Source of the DNA: Streptomyces pyxinicus
GTDB taxonomy: Bacteria > Actinomycetota > Actinomycetes > Streptomycetales > Streptomycetaceae
Direction: 5' to 3'
Assembly: GCF_024753135.1 (NCBI RefSeq)
Contig: NZ_JANUGP010000026.1
Location: 1 to 64,000, forward strand
DNA length: 64,000 nt
Shown piece after piece: positions 50,085-59,436 of this stretch. The notes beneath the pieces are model-generated. The model ran no database searches. It was not told the DNA's origin and worked only from the letters and a program-made list of their open reading frames with translations. The translations under genes and the position numbers were made by a program. The first letter of the stretch is position 1, and each line of letters begins with the position of its first letter.

Positions 50085-50489
50085 GTGAGAGAGATTCGGC
50101 GCGGCACGCTTCAGGAGCAGACCTTCTACGAGCAGGTCGGCGGGGAGGACACCTTCCGCCGGCTGGTGCACCGCTTCTACGAGGGGGTCGCGGAGGACCC
50201 GCTGCTCAAGCCGATGTACCCGGAGGAGGACCTGGGCCCGGCCGAGGAGCGGCTGACCCTGTTCCTGATCCAGTACTGGGGCGGCCCCACCACGTACAGC
50301 GAGAACCGCGGCCACCCCCGGCTGCGCATGCGGCACGCCCCGTTCACCGTGGACCGGGCGGCGCACGACGCCTGGCTGAAGCACATGCGGGTGGCGGTGG
50401 ACGAGCTGGGCCTGTCCGAGGAGCACGAGCGGACGCTGTGGAACTACCTGACGTACGCGGCGGCGTCGATGGTGAACAGCGCGGGCTGA
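50085..50489 (+). CDS. glbO: Group II truncated haemoglobin
   Basis: 134 residues from GTG 50085 (GGAGGGG upstream). Typical TrHbO features are TFYEQVGGEDTFRRLVHRFYEGVAEDPLLKPMYP (B10 Tyr), the proximal His in RMRHAPF, a G8 Trp in AWLKHMRVAVDEL and the helical end. It binds O2 or NO via haem in the cytosol; roles in oxidative or nitrosative stress are reported for the family. Divergent from the PCMT-like gene. Confidence 0.93.
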   Translation: MREIRRGTLQEQTFYEQVGGEDTFRRLVHRFYEGVAEDPLLKPMYPEEDLGPAEERLTLFLIQYWGGPTTYSENRGHPRLRMRHAPFTVDRAAHDAWLKHMRVAVDELGLSEEHERTLWNYLTYAAASMVNSAG

Positions 50490-50525
50490 GACGCCCGGAG
50501 GCGGGCACGCGGGGGCGGACGGTGC

Positions 50526-51215
50526 TCAGCGCACGCTGAAACCGAGAGCCGCTCCCAGCCCCTGCCGTCCCTCCCGCCGTACGGCGACGGACCCGTAGGG
50601 GGTGCGCAGCCGCAGCCACGCGCCCGAGGAGTACAGCCCGGTGTCCTCCGGTCCGGCGCCCGGCCGCAGGAAGCCCAGGGACTGGGCCGCGTGCACGGCC
50701 CGCACCGGCAGCCCGGTGCCCGCGATCTCCCGGGACCAGATGTCCCGCCCGATCCGGTCCAGCTCCGTCCGGCCGCGCCGCTCGGGCGCCAACTCCTCGG
50801 TGCGGGACCGGAATTCCCGCACCGCGGCGGAGACGGTCGCCCGCAGCGCGTCCGGCGCCGGCAGCCCCGGCTCGGGCCGCCAGCCGCCGCGCGGCGGCAG
50901 CACCCCGGCCCACGGCGGCCCGGTGACCGCCGCGGGCACGCCCGCGGTCGCCGCCCGCTCGTCAACCGACTCCAGCAACTCCCCGGCGGAGACGGTCAGG
51001 TCGAGGGTGACGGCGAGCCCGTCCTCGTACGGCTTGGCCAGCCGCACCGCCCGTACCGCCAGCACCTCGAAGGAGGGCGGCCGGCCGAAGACGGCCAGCG
51101 CCGTGCCGGCCGCCTGCAACCGCACCGCGGCTCCACGGTCGTAGTGGAGCAGCCGGGAGAGGTAGGCGGCGAGGTCCGCCGCCTCTGTCTCGTCGGCGAG
51201 GTGCAGCACCGTCAT
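50526..51215 (-). CDS. Hypothetical protein, 229 aa
   Basis: ATG 51215 overlaps the stop of the thioesterase by 4 nt (ATGA, 51212-51215), so translation is coupled. No signal peptide or membrane helix. The sequence is an even mix of Ala, Arg and Leu, with recognisable segments such as AADLAAYLSRLLHYDRGAAVRLQAAG and RTELDRIGRDIWSREI. No family was assigned. Conserved coupling to a thioesterase and ettA suggests a housekeeping role. Confidence 0.78.
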   Translation of the reverse strand: MTVLHLADETEAADLAAYLSRLLHYDRGAAVRLQAAGTALAVFGRPPSFEVLAVRAVRLAKPYEDGLAVTLDLTVSAGELLESVDERAATAGVPAAVTGPPWAGVLPPRGGWRPEPGLPAPDALRATVSAAVREFRSRTEELAPERRGRTELDRIGRDIWSREIAGTGLPVRAVHAAQSLGFLRPGAGPEDTGLYSSGAWLRLRTPYGSVAVRREGRQGLGAALGFSVR

Positions 51216-51625
51216 GCGGCGGCGGCCTCCTCGTCGGCCTCGTCCCGGTACGACCGGAGGAACTCGCGCTCCTCCGCGGTGATCCGGCGCGGTCGGCCCG
51301 CCTCGAAGTCGTACGGCACGACGACCGTCGAGGCCCGGACGTACACGAGGTCGTCGTCCTTCACCTCGAAGGCGACGGTGAAGGACGCGGCCCGGATCTC
51401 GGTGATCCACAGCTCGATGTCCACCGGGTGGTGCCGGTGGACGAGCTGCCGCTTGTAGTCGATCTCGTGCCGCACCACCACGGACCCCTGCTGGAAGTCC
51501 TTCTCGGGACGGAACAGGAAGTCGATGCGGGCTTCCTCCAGATAGCGGAGGAAGACCACGTTGTTGACATGCCCGTACGCGTCCATGTCGGACCAGCGCA
51601 GGGGGCAGCGGTAGAGGTGGCGCAA
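51212..51625 (-). CDS. 4HBT-family acyl-CoA thioesterase
   Basis: 137 residues from TTG 51625, 6 nt after ettA. The hotdog-fold thioesterase signature is RWSDMDAYGHVNNVVFLRYLEEARIDF, with catalytic Asp in the WSDMD loop. It hydrolyses acyl-CoA thioesters; substrate not predicted. The same operon as ettA and the downstream hypothetical gene. Confidence 0.9.
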   Translation of the reverse strand: MRHLYRCPLRWSDMDAYGHVNNVVFLRYLEEARIDFLFRPEKDFQQGSVVVRHEIDYKRQLVHRHHPVDIELWITEIRAASFTVAFEVKDDDLVYVRASTVVVPYDFEAGRPRRITAEEREFLRSYRDEADEEAAAA

Positions 51626-51631
51626 GACCGA

Positions 51632-53296
<1,665 letters not shown>

Positions 53297-54095
53297 GAGA
53301 AACCGTCCGGCAACTTGAAATCTGACAGTGGGCAGATACACCCCATCTTGCCGTATCGCCACCCCTGTGCGGAAACGCGTCCGCCCGGGCGGCTCTGACC
53401 TGGGGTTTCGCTGGTGGCGGCCGTGGCTCGCCTGTCAGTGTCGGTCGCCGTCGGTCGGCCTCGGCCACCCTCGCACGGCCCAGAGACGGCCCGGGAACGA
53501 TCACTAACGAGCCGGACCCTCACCTGGTGGTCGCGTGCATCGAGCCAGTAGACGACGCCCGTGACGGCGGCCCCGAGGGCAGGCAGCTCCATCCCGAGCG
53601 GCATGGCTGTGATCTCAGTCAGCCCCAAGGCATCCGGCACACCTTCTATAAGGTTGAAGATCCCGAACGGCTGACGGCTCACGACCTTCCGGGTGACCCA
53701 GGTCCCCACGGGCAGGGCAGCGACGGTCGCCGCCCAGCTCCGCCGCACCATGTCTCTGGCCGGCACTTCAGGGCTCGTTAGCCCGCGTACTCATCCATCG
53801 CTAGATCATGACGCCCGGGGCGGGTCGACGCTTAAAAGATGCGGGCACGCCGTGGTGGGCCGGTCCGGGTTACCTATGCCACCACCGTGCCGGGCCGCCG
53901 AGTGCCGCTGTCGTCCGCCGTCGTTGCCGTCAGCGCTGCCGTCACTGCCGTCTACGGCGCCGCCATATGACCACCGCTTTAAGAGCTCGCTCCTAGCAGC
54001 TATGCCAGCATGCTGCGCTGGACGCAACGCCACTTTGGAGGCGCAGCGTCCGCAGGAGGCGCCGCAGCCAGGCCGCTATCGCAATTGCCCCGCCC
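53297..54095. other. Non-coding or degraded junction at the start of the accessory region
   Basis: About 800 bp with no supported gene. A minus-strand frame (53239-53751) reads plausible membrane-like residues (FGIFNLIEGVPDALGLTEITAMPLGMELPALGAAVTGVVYWLDARD) but runs antisense into ettA and is not called. Several GCCGTC-type repeats and a CCGTGGTGG/CCACCACCG inverted repeat occur near 53850-53890. GC content falls to the right. Confidence 0.4.
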
Positions 54096-54536
54096 TTACG
54101 GCAACCGCTTTTGCGGATGGAATACACAAGAGGCTAGGCGAGCGAGCGCCTTTGCCCTTTTGTCTACCTGCTTCCGACTCAAATTATCCCAGCCCACGAT
54201 CAACGCATGTGCTGCATTTCGAGGATGATCTGGGTTGGGTATTCCCTGCGGCCACGCATCAGGGATTACATCCAGTTCTTGCTCGCGAATGCTTTTGGCT
54301 TCTAACTCCCAAACGGAATTCTGGGGACTGTCGGATATGCTCGTAGGCCCGACGTCGCACTCGTCAAGAATTCGGCGGACATATACGGAAGTTCCATCCT
54401 CGTGCGGTTTGAAAGCTGCACTGGATGGACCAAGCTCCTCATTAGTCACGCTGTCATAACGCATCATTTGAGGATTTTCAGTAGCCACCCAGCGCCAGAG
54501 CAGATCTCCATCGAAAATGTCCTGCTCTTCACTCAT
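54096..54536 (-). CDS. Third gene of a three-gene island operon, 146 aa, unknown
   Basis: ATG 54536 has CGGGGGTGGGG upstream; GTG 54563 would overlap the previous stop by 4 nt. The product is acidic and soluble: DLLWRWVATENPQMMRYDSVTNEELGPSSAAFKPHEDGTSVYVRRIL, then NPDHPRNAAHALIVGWDNLSRKQVDKRAKALARLAS. The segment SSAAFKP...TSVYV followed by HALIVG recurs, to the annotator's memory, in small proteins co-encoded with the two genes upstream here. One leucine codon is TTA (plus TAA at 54303-54305). Base composition is below the window average, consistent with transfer. Function unknown. Confidence 0.7.
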   Translation of the reverse strand: MSEEQDIFDGDLLWRWVATENPQMMRYDSVTNEELGPSSAAFKPHEDGTSVYVRRILDECDVGPTSISDSPQNSVWELEAKSIREQELDVIPDAWPQGIPNPDHPRNAAHALIVGWDNLSRKQVDKRAKALARLASCVFHPQKRLP

Positions 54537-54559
54537 CCCCACCCCCGATGTACCAAAGG

Positions 54560-55108
54560 TCACCTAGAGGTGACTCTTCCCGCTTGGCCAGAAAATCCGG
54601 CTAGGATGTTCCGGAAATCGGCTAGCCGATCGCGTGCAATTGGGAGAGAGAATTCTGTTTCGACTTCCTCTTCCCCGTCCGTGAGGGCAGAGCCTGACTG
54701 ACCATCCCCTGATACCCCGATTTCCACCGAGCTCCCGCTCACGTGCCACTCCGCCTGTAGGCCACCGTCCGGCAATGGGAAAAGCTGTGGCGGCAAGCTG
54801 TTGCGATCCATTACGCATACTAGGATTTGCAGCATTGCAACCGCTGCCTCGACTGTAATCGGCTCAGCGCGGTAAGAGTCCCAGCCCCTGGGAAGAGCGA
54901 GAAGCTTATTGATTTTTTCGACCATCGGGCGAAGATCGGGAATGCCTGCGCCGTCGTCCTGCACGGCGACCGTAACCGAGAGAGGCGCCTTCGGCCGCAT
55001 GTGGCGGCGACTTGCGACACTCTCAGCGGCGATATCTGCCGGAGACGACCTTCTAGTGGTGAGCCCAGTTACTACCGGACTCAAAGCTTCGACTTCCATG
55101 ACGGTCAT
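54560..55108 (-). CDS. Second gene of the island operon, GWDSY-motif protein, 182 aa
   Basis: ATG 55108 overlaps the upstream stop (ATGA, 55105-55108). The N-terminal part is variable; the core is INKLLALPRGWDSYRAEPITVEAAVAMLQILV, then PPQLFPLPDGGLQAEWHVSGSSVEIGVSG, a recognisable but uncharacterised family in actinobacteria and proteobacteria. No membrane helix. The stop overlaps or nearly abuts the next gene. Lower GC than the core genes. Co-expression with the TIGR04255-like protein is certain from the overlap; function unknown. Confidence 0.75.
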   Translation of the reverse strand: MTVMEVEALSPVVTGLTTRRSSPADIAAESVASRRHMRPKAPLSVTVAVQDDGAGIPDLRPMVEKINKLLALPRGWDSYRAEPITVEAAVAMLQILVCVMDRNSLPPQLFPLPDGGLQAEWHVSGSSVEIGVSGDGQSGSALTDGEEEVETEFSLPIARDRLADFRNILAGFSGQAGRVTSR

Positions 55109-55947
55109 GAGCGTTTCCCCCAGCGTTCATGAGCGGATTCGGTGGTGATTTCTGCGAAGCTCCTAACGAGATGATCGTGCGCTTCTTTTATGGAGTCGAT
55201 AGCGCCATCAATCGAAGTTTGCGCCGGCTTGCCTTGGGCTGTCATTGTGAGAAATGTGCCCGGTGTCGCGTTTCCTACTACTCCAGGCTCGATCGAGACG
55301 CGCAAGAAAAAGTCACTGCCCGTAGTTGCTGATGCGATCGGGAAGTCAAACGCTATCTGCGAGTTTGCTGGACGCCCTAGATGATGCCTCGCGAAATCAG
55401 GCCATGTGTGGAAGATATCCTGCAAGTCCCACGGGTCGGGCCCGTCGTTGCGCAAGGTATTAATGTAGCTCAATTCGACATGCAGGAATTCAAGCTTGGC
55501 CCGAAAATTCTCATCGACGAAATCCGAAAGCTGGGCGGCTCGTTGGCCCAGAGATTGTAGAATGTGTCCGAATCGGGGGTAATCTGCCCCATCGCCGCGT
55601 CCGCGCCAGTTGACGATTAGGCGGTCAGGTTGCAATTGGACGAGATTCTTCCCGTCTTCACTAAGAAACCAGTAACGTGTTTCCCGGAGAGAAGGGAGGT
55701 CGATTCGGATTCGTGGCCCGAATGCAGCTTCAGTCGATGGGAGTGTGGGCTGCTCTTCGAGCGTAGGAAGATCAGATTTCCACATTTCATACAACGGCGC
55801 CAGTCGGATCCCGGATAGCTCTGGGATCTTTCGGAACTTCACACCGCAAGCCACTTCCACCACCGGCGGCAGAGCGAAATCCGGCAATCCTGCCACTGCA
55901 GCCTCCTCGGTATCCGTGCCTGACGTCACGCCTGACCTCTGAGACAT
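55105..55947 (-). CDS. TIGR04255-family protein, first gene of the island operon
   Basis: 280 residues from ATG 55947. The signature region is LPPVVEVACGVKFRKIPELSGIRLAPLYEMWKSDLPTLEE, then RYWFLSEDGKNLVQLQPDRLIVNWRGRGDGADYPRFGHI, and a C-terminal domain rich in beta strands ending HDHLVRSFAEITTESAHERWG. TIGR04255 members are sporadic in bacteria, of unknown biochemical function. The sporadic distribution, lower GC and tight three-gene coupling suggest a horizontally moved module, possibly defence or conflict related. That role is inference. Confidence 0.8.
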   Translation of the reverse strand: MSQRSGVTSGTDTEEAAVAGLPDFALPPVVEVACGVKFRKIPELSGIRLAPLYEMWKSDLPTLEEQPTLPSTEAAFGPRIRIDLPSLRETRYWFLSEDGKNLVQLQPDRLIVNWRGRGDGADYPRFGHILQSLGQRAAQLSDFVDENFRAKLEFLHVELSYINTLRNDGPDPWDLQDIFHTWPDFARHHLGRPANSQIAFDFPIASATTGSDFFLRVSIEPGVVGNATPGTFLTMTAQGKPAQTSIDGAIDSIKEAHDHLVRSFAEITTESAHERWGKRS

Positions 55948-56436
55948 GCCCCCCGCTTCCTACGCAGACACCCGCGTACGTGAGAACGAGGATAGGTGAG
56001 GAGACCCTCACTGTCGACGGCAAAGTGTGACATCAGTCACTCGTGGTAGTGAAACTGTTACTTGGGTTCACTCTTTCGCTCATCACTGGTCGCCGGGTGT
56101 AAGCCATTCACGCAAGCGGAACGATGGGTTCCGGGTAACGCATGCGCAGAGGTGGCTTGTCGTGGATGGAGGGCGCCGTCGACGGGTTTCTGTGGTCCAG
56201 GTGGCTGGACGGCGGAGCGGCCGTGGCGCGGTCGATGGAGGAGCATGTCAACCGGCATCCGCCGGCCTCCGTGACGCTGCCCTGGCGCGCTGTCGATGGA
56301 GCACCGGCGACTGCATCACTGATCTTCCACAGGGACCACGGCCGCCCGATCAACCGCAACGATTCAGCCGGTCATCAATTTCGGACGCCTCACCTCCACG
56401 TATGAGTGGGCTCAGCGGTTGGCCTGGGAGCAGGCG
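55948..56436. other. Intergenic region upstream of the island operon
   Basis: Holds the leftward promoter of the three-gene operon. Inverted repeats GTGAC/GTCAC (56027-56031 and 56036-56040) and AGTGAA/TTCACT (56048-56053 and 56066-56071) are candidate operators. Rightward from about 56275 an open frame leads into the small membrane ORF below; no start codon was found for its upstream part. Confidence 0.4.
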
Positions 56437-56523
56437 ATGAACGATCTACGCGGTCCGGTGTGGCTTGCCGTCGCGGGACTGATAGTTGCCACGGCGGCCG
56501 GCGCCTGGTCGATCTGGGTGTAA
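56437..56523 (+). CDS. 28-aa single-helix membrane peptide, possibly the end of a broken gene
   Basis: ATG 56437 gives NDLRGPVWLAVAGLIVATAAGAWSIWV: a short polar start and one membrane helix. The frame is open upstream for about 50 codons (VINFGRLTSTYEWAQRLAWEQA precedes the Met) without a good start, so it may be the 3' end of a degraded gene. Such short membrane ORFs occur in streptomycete integrative elements. No family assigned. Confidence 0.4.
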   Translation: MNDLRGPVWLAVAGLIVATAAGAWSIWV

Positions 56524-56717
56524 GGCTGCCTATACGCCGACCGCCTTCAAGCTCCCCGCAGCCTCACCGTCGTCGCCGCTATTGCCTACAAACGGTCCAA
56601 GGAGGCGCGTGCTGACGATGTCGAGCGATGTTCCGCACGTCAGGGACCAGGCAAGCACTCAGCGTGGCTGGATCGGATCTGCCGCCTGCAACGCATATGC
56701 CCTTACTCTCCGCATCC

Positions 56718-57107
56718 ATGGGGAAAACGGTGCGCCTGTACTGGGGATACATAGCGGTTGCGGCTCTCATCGTTGCGTGGAGCCAACGGTGGTCACTACC
56801 AATGGTTGTTGCTCTGTCTGTCACAGTCTCGGCTTACGCCTCTTTCCAAGTACCGGTCTGGTGTGGAGCGGTCAATCGAGACGGGAAGACCTACTGTCGC
56901 AATAACGCCTACGGCATCTTGATGGGGTGCCGGAACCGCCAGCATCGCTGGCAGAAGCTAAAGCTGCTCGTGCTGCGCAGCAAGGCTGGAGACTTCAGCC
57001 GTGCGGTCTTCCCCACGGCGAAGGAGAAGTTCAACGCCGTCCTTGCCGTGGGGGGTCTGATTTCGGCTATTGCGGCGGTGATCGTTCCGGTCGTGACAGG
57101 TGGATGA
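56718..57107 (+). CDS. Small membrane protein with Cys cluster, 129 aa
   Basis: ATG 56718 gives two membrane helices (VRLYWGYIAVAALIVAWSQ, SLPMVVALSVTVSAYASFQVP), a polar loop with Cys residues (VWCGAVNRDGKTYCRNNAYGILMGCRNRQHRW) that could bind zinc, and a C-terminal helix (VLAVGGLISAIAAVIVPVV). ATG 56697 would add seven residues. It belongs to a run of small membrane genes in accessory DNA. Family unknown. Confidence 0.65.
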   Translation: MGKTVRLYWGYIAVAALIVAWSQRWSLPMVVALSVTVSAYASFQVPVWCGAVNRDGKTYCRNNAYGILMGCRNRQHRWQKLKLLVLRSKAGDFSRAVFPTAKEKFNAVLAVGGLISAIAAVIVPVVTGG

Positions 57108-57382
57108 AGATCTACCTGTCACGGGGGGGGCCAGCGTCGCACGCGGCGCTAAACCCCCGGGCCGAGCAGAGCCGGCGGCCAGGGCCGTACCCGAGTAGCC
57201 AGCTTGGAAGATCGCGTATGCGGAGGGGGGCCGAGCTGGTGAGACGGTGACCTGCGTCTTCTCGGCGCTGTCTCCGTGATTCCCCGTTGCTCTCCGCTAG
57301 TGGCTGCTCGATCGGGCATGTCAGGGACACGCGCCGGGCATGCTGATTGACCTCACCACTCCTGCATGCTCCTGGAGTTTCG
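57108..57382. other. Intergenic region in the accessory segment
   Basis: About 275 bp with a run of G (57123-57130) directly after the previous stop. No gene supported. Confidence 0.3.
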
Positions 57383-57796
57383 TTGAAGCTAGCAGACTGG
57401 GCACCGATCATTGTGGCGGGAGTCACAATCGTTGGTGGCATCTTCCAGGCTCGCCGTAAGCGGCCCATGACTAGGGAGATCGTCAAGCAGGATGTTGAAC
57501 TGTTGGGGATGCTCCCGGAGGGCAGCGAGGCGAAGCAGCTCCTCGCCAAGCACATAGACGCCACTGTGCGCAAGATCGTTGATGATGAGGATCAGCGAAC
57601 CCGCGAATACACAGGATCTTGCTTGGCAGTGGGCTTCCTCTCGGTCGCCGTCTTCCTGCTGGCAGTCTGTGTGGCTCGTGGCGGCGCTTGGTGGTGGCTG
57701 AGTGCCCCGGCGATCTTCATCGGGCTTCTGGGCGCCGCTGGGTTGGCTCAGGATGCCGTACCTCGGCGACGCGATGCTCGGGGGAGACCGCTATAG
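57383..57796 (+). CDS. Small membrane protein, 137 aa
   Basis: TTG 57383 with GGAG 5 nt upstream (TTG 57347 is a possible earlier start). One N-terminal helix (LADWAPIIVAGVTIVGGIFQ), a charged cytosolic segment (RRKRPMTREIVKQDVELLGMLPEGSEAKQLLAKHIDATVRKIVDDEDQRTRE) and two C-terminal helices (GFLSVAVFLLAVCVARGG, WLSAPAIFIGLLGAAGLA) are seen. Family unknown. Its context with other small membrane ORFs suggests an integrative-element gene. Confidence 0.6.
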   Translation: MKLADWAPIIVAGVTIVGGIFQARRKRPMTREIVKQDVELLGMLPEGSEAKQLLAKHIDATVRKIVDDEDQRTREYTGSCLAVGFLSVAVFLLAVCVARGGAWWWLSAPAIFIGLLGAAGLAQDAVPRRRDARGRPL

Positions 57797-58175
57797 CTCA
57801 CGACCAGGTCGGCGGAGTCTCGAACGCGAGTCAAGTCACTACCCGATCTGGCGCCACTCGATGCGAACTGCAGGCACGGGGGTCACTGAAGTCTCCTGGA
57901 CTGGCCACAAGGTCGCTCAGGGCCGCGAACGATCGCCTGCGGTCAGTGCGGTTGCTGTACTCCACTGCTGTACGGCAGCGAGCTGCGCTACGTGGCCTTG
58001 CATCAACTCGGCCTCCCGGGGCCCCTATTGACACATCGACCTGGTTGGGCGAAAATGACTTTTCGCCTACTTCAGTGTGTCTGTCCTGTGTAGGTCGAGG
58101 TGGAGCGCTGGGCACTGCGAGCCCTACTTTTTAGCCACATTCGACTACACCCCGTTTCGTCAAAGGGTGTAGTCC
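57797..58175. promoter_or_regulatory. Intergenic region with promoter-like and hairpin elements
   Basis: No gene is supported. A consensus -35 TTGACA (58028-58033) is followed 17 bp later by GAAAAT (58051-58056), which overlaps a perfect hairpin GCGAAAA/TTTTCGC (58049-58055 and 58060-58066). A second 10-bp stem, GACTACACCC (58143-58152) with GGGTGTAGTC (58165-58174), ends just before the next GTG. Confidence 0.5.
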
Positions 58176-58319
58176 GTGTTTTTCCAGATCGTGATCCTTC
58201 TGAGTCTCGTGCTCTCTCCGCTGGTGCGCTTGGTGATCGGCCTTGTCGCACTGCGTAAGTGCGACAGTTGCGACGTACCGGAGGTAGTGAGGGCTCTGGC
58301 TCTCAGCAAGAGGAAGTAG
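58176..58319 (+). CDS. 47-aa membrane peptide with CxxC
   Basis: GTG 58176 (AAAGGG upstream, though it lies in a hairpin arm) gives one hydrophobic helix (FFQIVILLSLVLSPLVRLVIGLVAL) and a basic tail with a CxxC (RKCDSCDVPEVVRALALSKRK). It is bounded by a terminator at 58327-58363. A genuine small gene is likely from start, stop and terminator arrangement. Function unknown. Confidence 0.55.
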   Translation: MFFQIVILLSLVLSPLVRLVIGLVALRKCDSCDVPEVVRALALSKRK

Positions 58320-58326
58320 ATACGAA

Positions 58327-58363
58327 GCTGGAGTCCTGGCCTCAAGTCAGGGCTCCAGCTTTT
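58327..58363 (+). terminator. Rho-independent terminator
   Basis: Stem GCTGGAG-CCTG (58327-58338) with CAGG-CTCCAGC (58348-58359), one bulge each side, followed by TTTT. Confidence 0.85.
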
Positions 58364-58406
58364 CGCCTCAGGCTGTGCCGCTCTCCTCAACCAACCACTC
58401 TCCCCA

Positions 58407-58556
58407 GCTCCCATCCCGTCCGCCGTCGACCCACACACCGTGGAGCGGGCGTGGTTCCTGGCGTCCAGGTGGAGCGCGCCACTGTACGAACGACCTGGAC
58501 GCCAGGGGCCGCGTCTGCTCGGCTCTGCCTGGGTCGACGGTGGACGGGATGGGAGC
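58407..58556. repeat. Long nested inverted repeat
   Basis: Outer arms of 27 bp, 58407-58433 and 58530-58556, pair with one mismatch. Inner arms of 14 bp, CCTGGCGTCCAGGT (58457-58470) and ACCTGGACGCCAGG (58493-58506), pair perfectly around a 22-nt loop. The spacers between outer and inner arms (23 nt each side) also pair partly. The whole is one continuous foldback of about 150 nt. Confidence 0.85.
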
Positions 58557-58565
58557 ACCCCGCGC

Positions 58566-58828
58566 ACGCCACTGCGGACCCGCGGTCGGGAACGGCGCCC
58601 CCTCCATCCCGGTGCCGGCCGATCCCCCGCCGGAGGCATGGCCGTGACCGTGGCCGCTCTGTGCGGTGATCGACTCATGGCCACCGGTCCTACCCACATG
58701 CGGGCGCGCGTCGGCGGCGGCAGCGCCGAGCGGGCCGGAGGCAGGAGCGCGGGCGCAGCCAGAGCCGGGAAGCGCGCCCGGCGGAGCGGAGCGCAGCCGG
58801 GGCTTGAACCAGTAGAGAAAGTTGTAAC
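58566..58828. other. GC-rich region without a gene
   Basis: Low-complexity G/C-rich stretch (58700-58805). Open frames exist on both strands but none has a ribosome site or recognisable protein character. Confidence 0.35.
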
Positions 58829-59212
58829 TCAGTCGGTCGCGTGGGCCTTGAAACGGTATGCGCACGCCGGCAGTTCGGTGCCCTGACGATGAGCCAGCGG
58901 CAAGTAGAGCACTGGTCTGATCGTCCACGTGATCCGGGTGCCGGCGTGGGTGACAGACCCCGTGCACGGTTCGGCACGCAGCAGGGCTCGACGCGTCTCG
59001 ATGCGGCCCTCGTACAGCCACTCCCACGCCGCGTCCGATGCGTCCGCGTCCAGTGCCGGTGAAATCGTGCGGAGTACGACCGCTACCCAACGGTCCGCCT
59101 GCGGCGCTGAGTAGGCGTCGAACGATGCCAGCAATGCCGGCGGCCACTCCTCGGTCAGGACCTCGGTCCAGCACTCACACCAGTAGCCCCGCTGCGGTGT
59201 CGTCATCAGCAT
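58829..59212 (-). CDS. Hypothetical protein, 127 aa
   Basis: ATG 59212 has GGAGG 6 nt upstream; ATG 59206 is also possible. The sequence is aromatic-rich at the start (QRGYWCECWTEVLTEEWPPALLASFDAYSAPQADRWVAVVLRT) and ends TELPACAYRFKAHATD. No membrane helix. It overlaps the 3' end of a truncated HATPase gene, the order seen in some HATPase-hypothetical regulatory pairs in Streptomyces. Family not recognised. Confidence 0.65.
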   Translation of the reverse strand: MLMTTPQRGYWCECWTEVLTEEWPPALLASFDAYSAPQADRWVAVVLRTISPALDADASDAAWEWLYEGRIETRRALLRAEPCTGSVTHAGTRITWTIRPVLYLPLAHRQGTELPACAYRFKAHATD

Positions 59213-59436
59213 GGGAAGCCTCCACGCCGAGCGTCCGCGTACAGCTCCGCGGTGACCGTGTGGCCCTGGTCGCTGTCGTGCACGACGACCCGGTGCGCGA
59301 TGACGCCGACCATGCCCAGGCCCCGGCCGTGCTCGGCGTCCTGGTCCTGGTGCTCGACCTTTGGGGCCGTCCCCGTACCGCCGTCGTCCGTGACCGACAC
59401 CGCCACCACTTGAGCGGAGACCGCGACGGCCAGGTC
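59206..59436 (-). pseudogene. C-terminal remnant of an HATPase-domain regulator
   Basis: Frame reads VAVSVTDDGGTGTAPKVEHQ then DAEHGRGLGMVGVIAHRVVV, the last half of a GHKL ATPase domain. The N box is missing: the sequence changes at about 59425-59440 into the remnant of a cation transporter on the other strand. A recombination junction is likely. Confidence 0.7.

Noticed and set aside
58795..58815. GGTTCAAGCCCC-like tRNA T-arm on the minus strand
   Set aside because: No acceptor or anticodon arms could be assembled around it, so it is not a tRNA gene.
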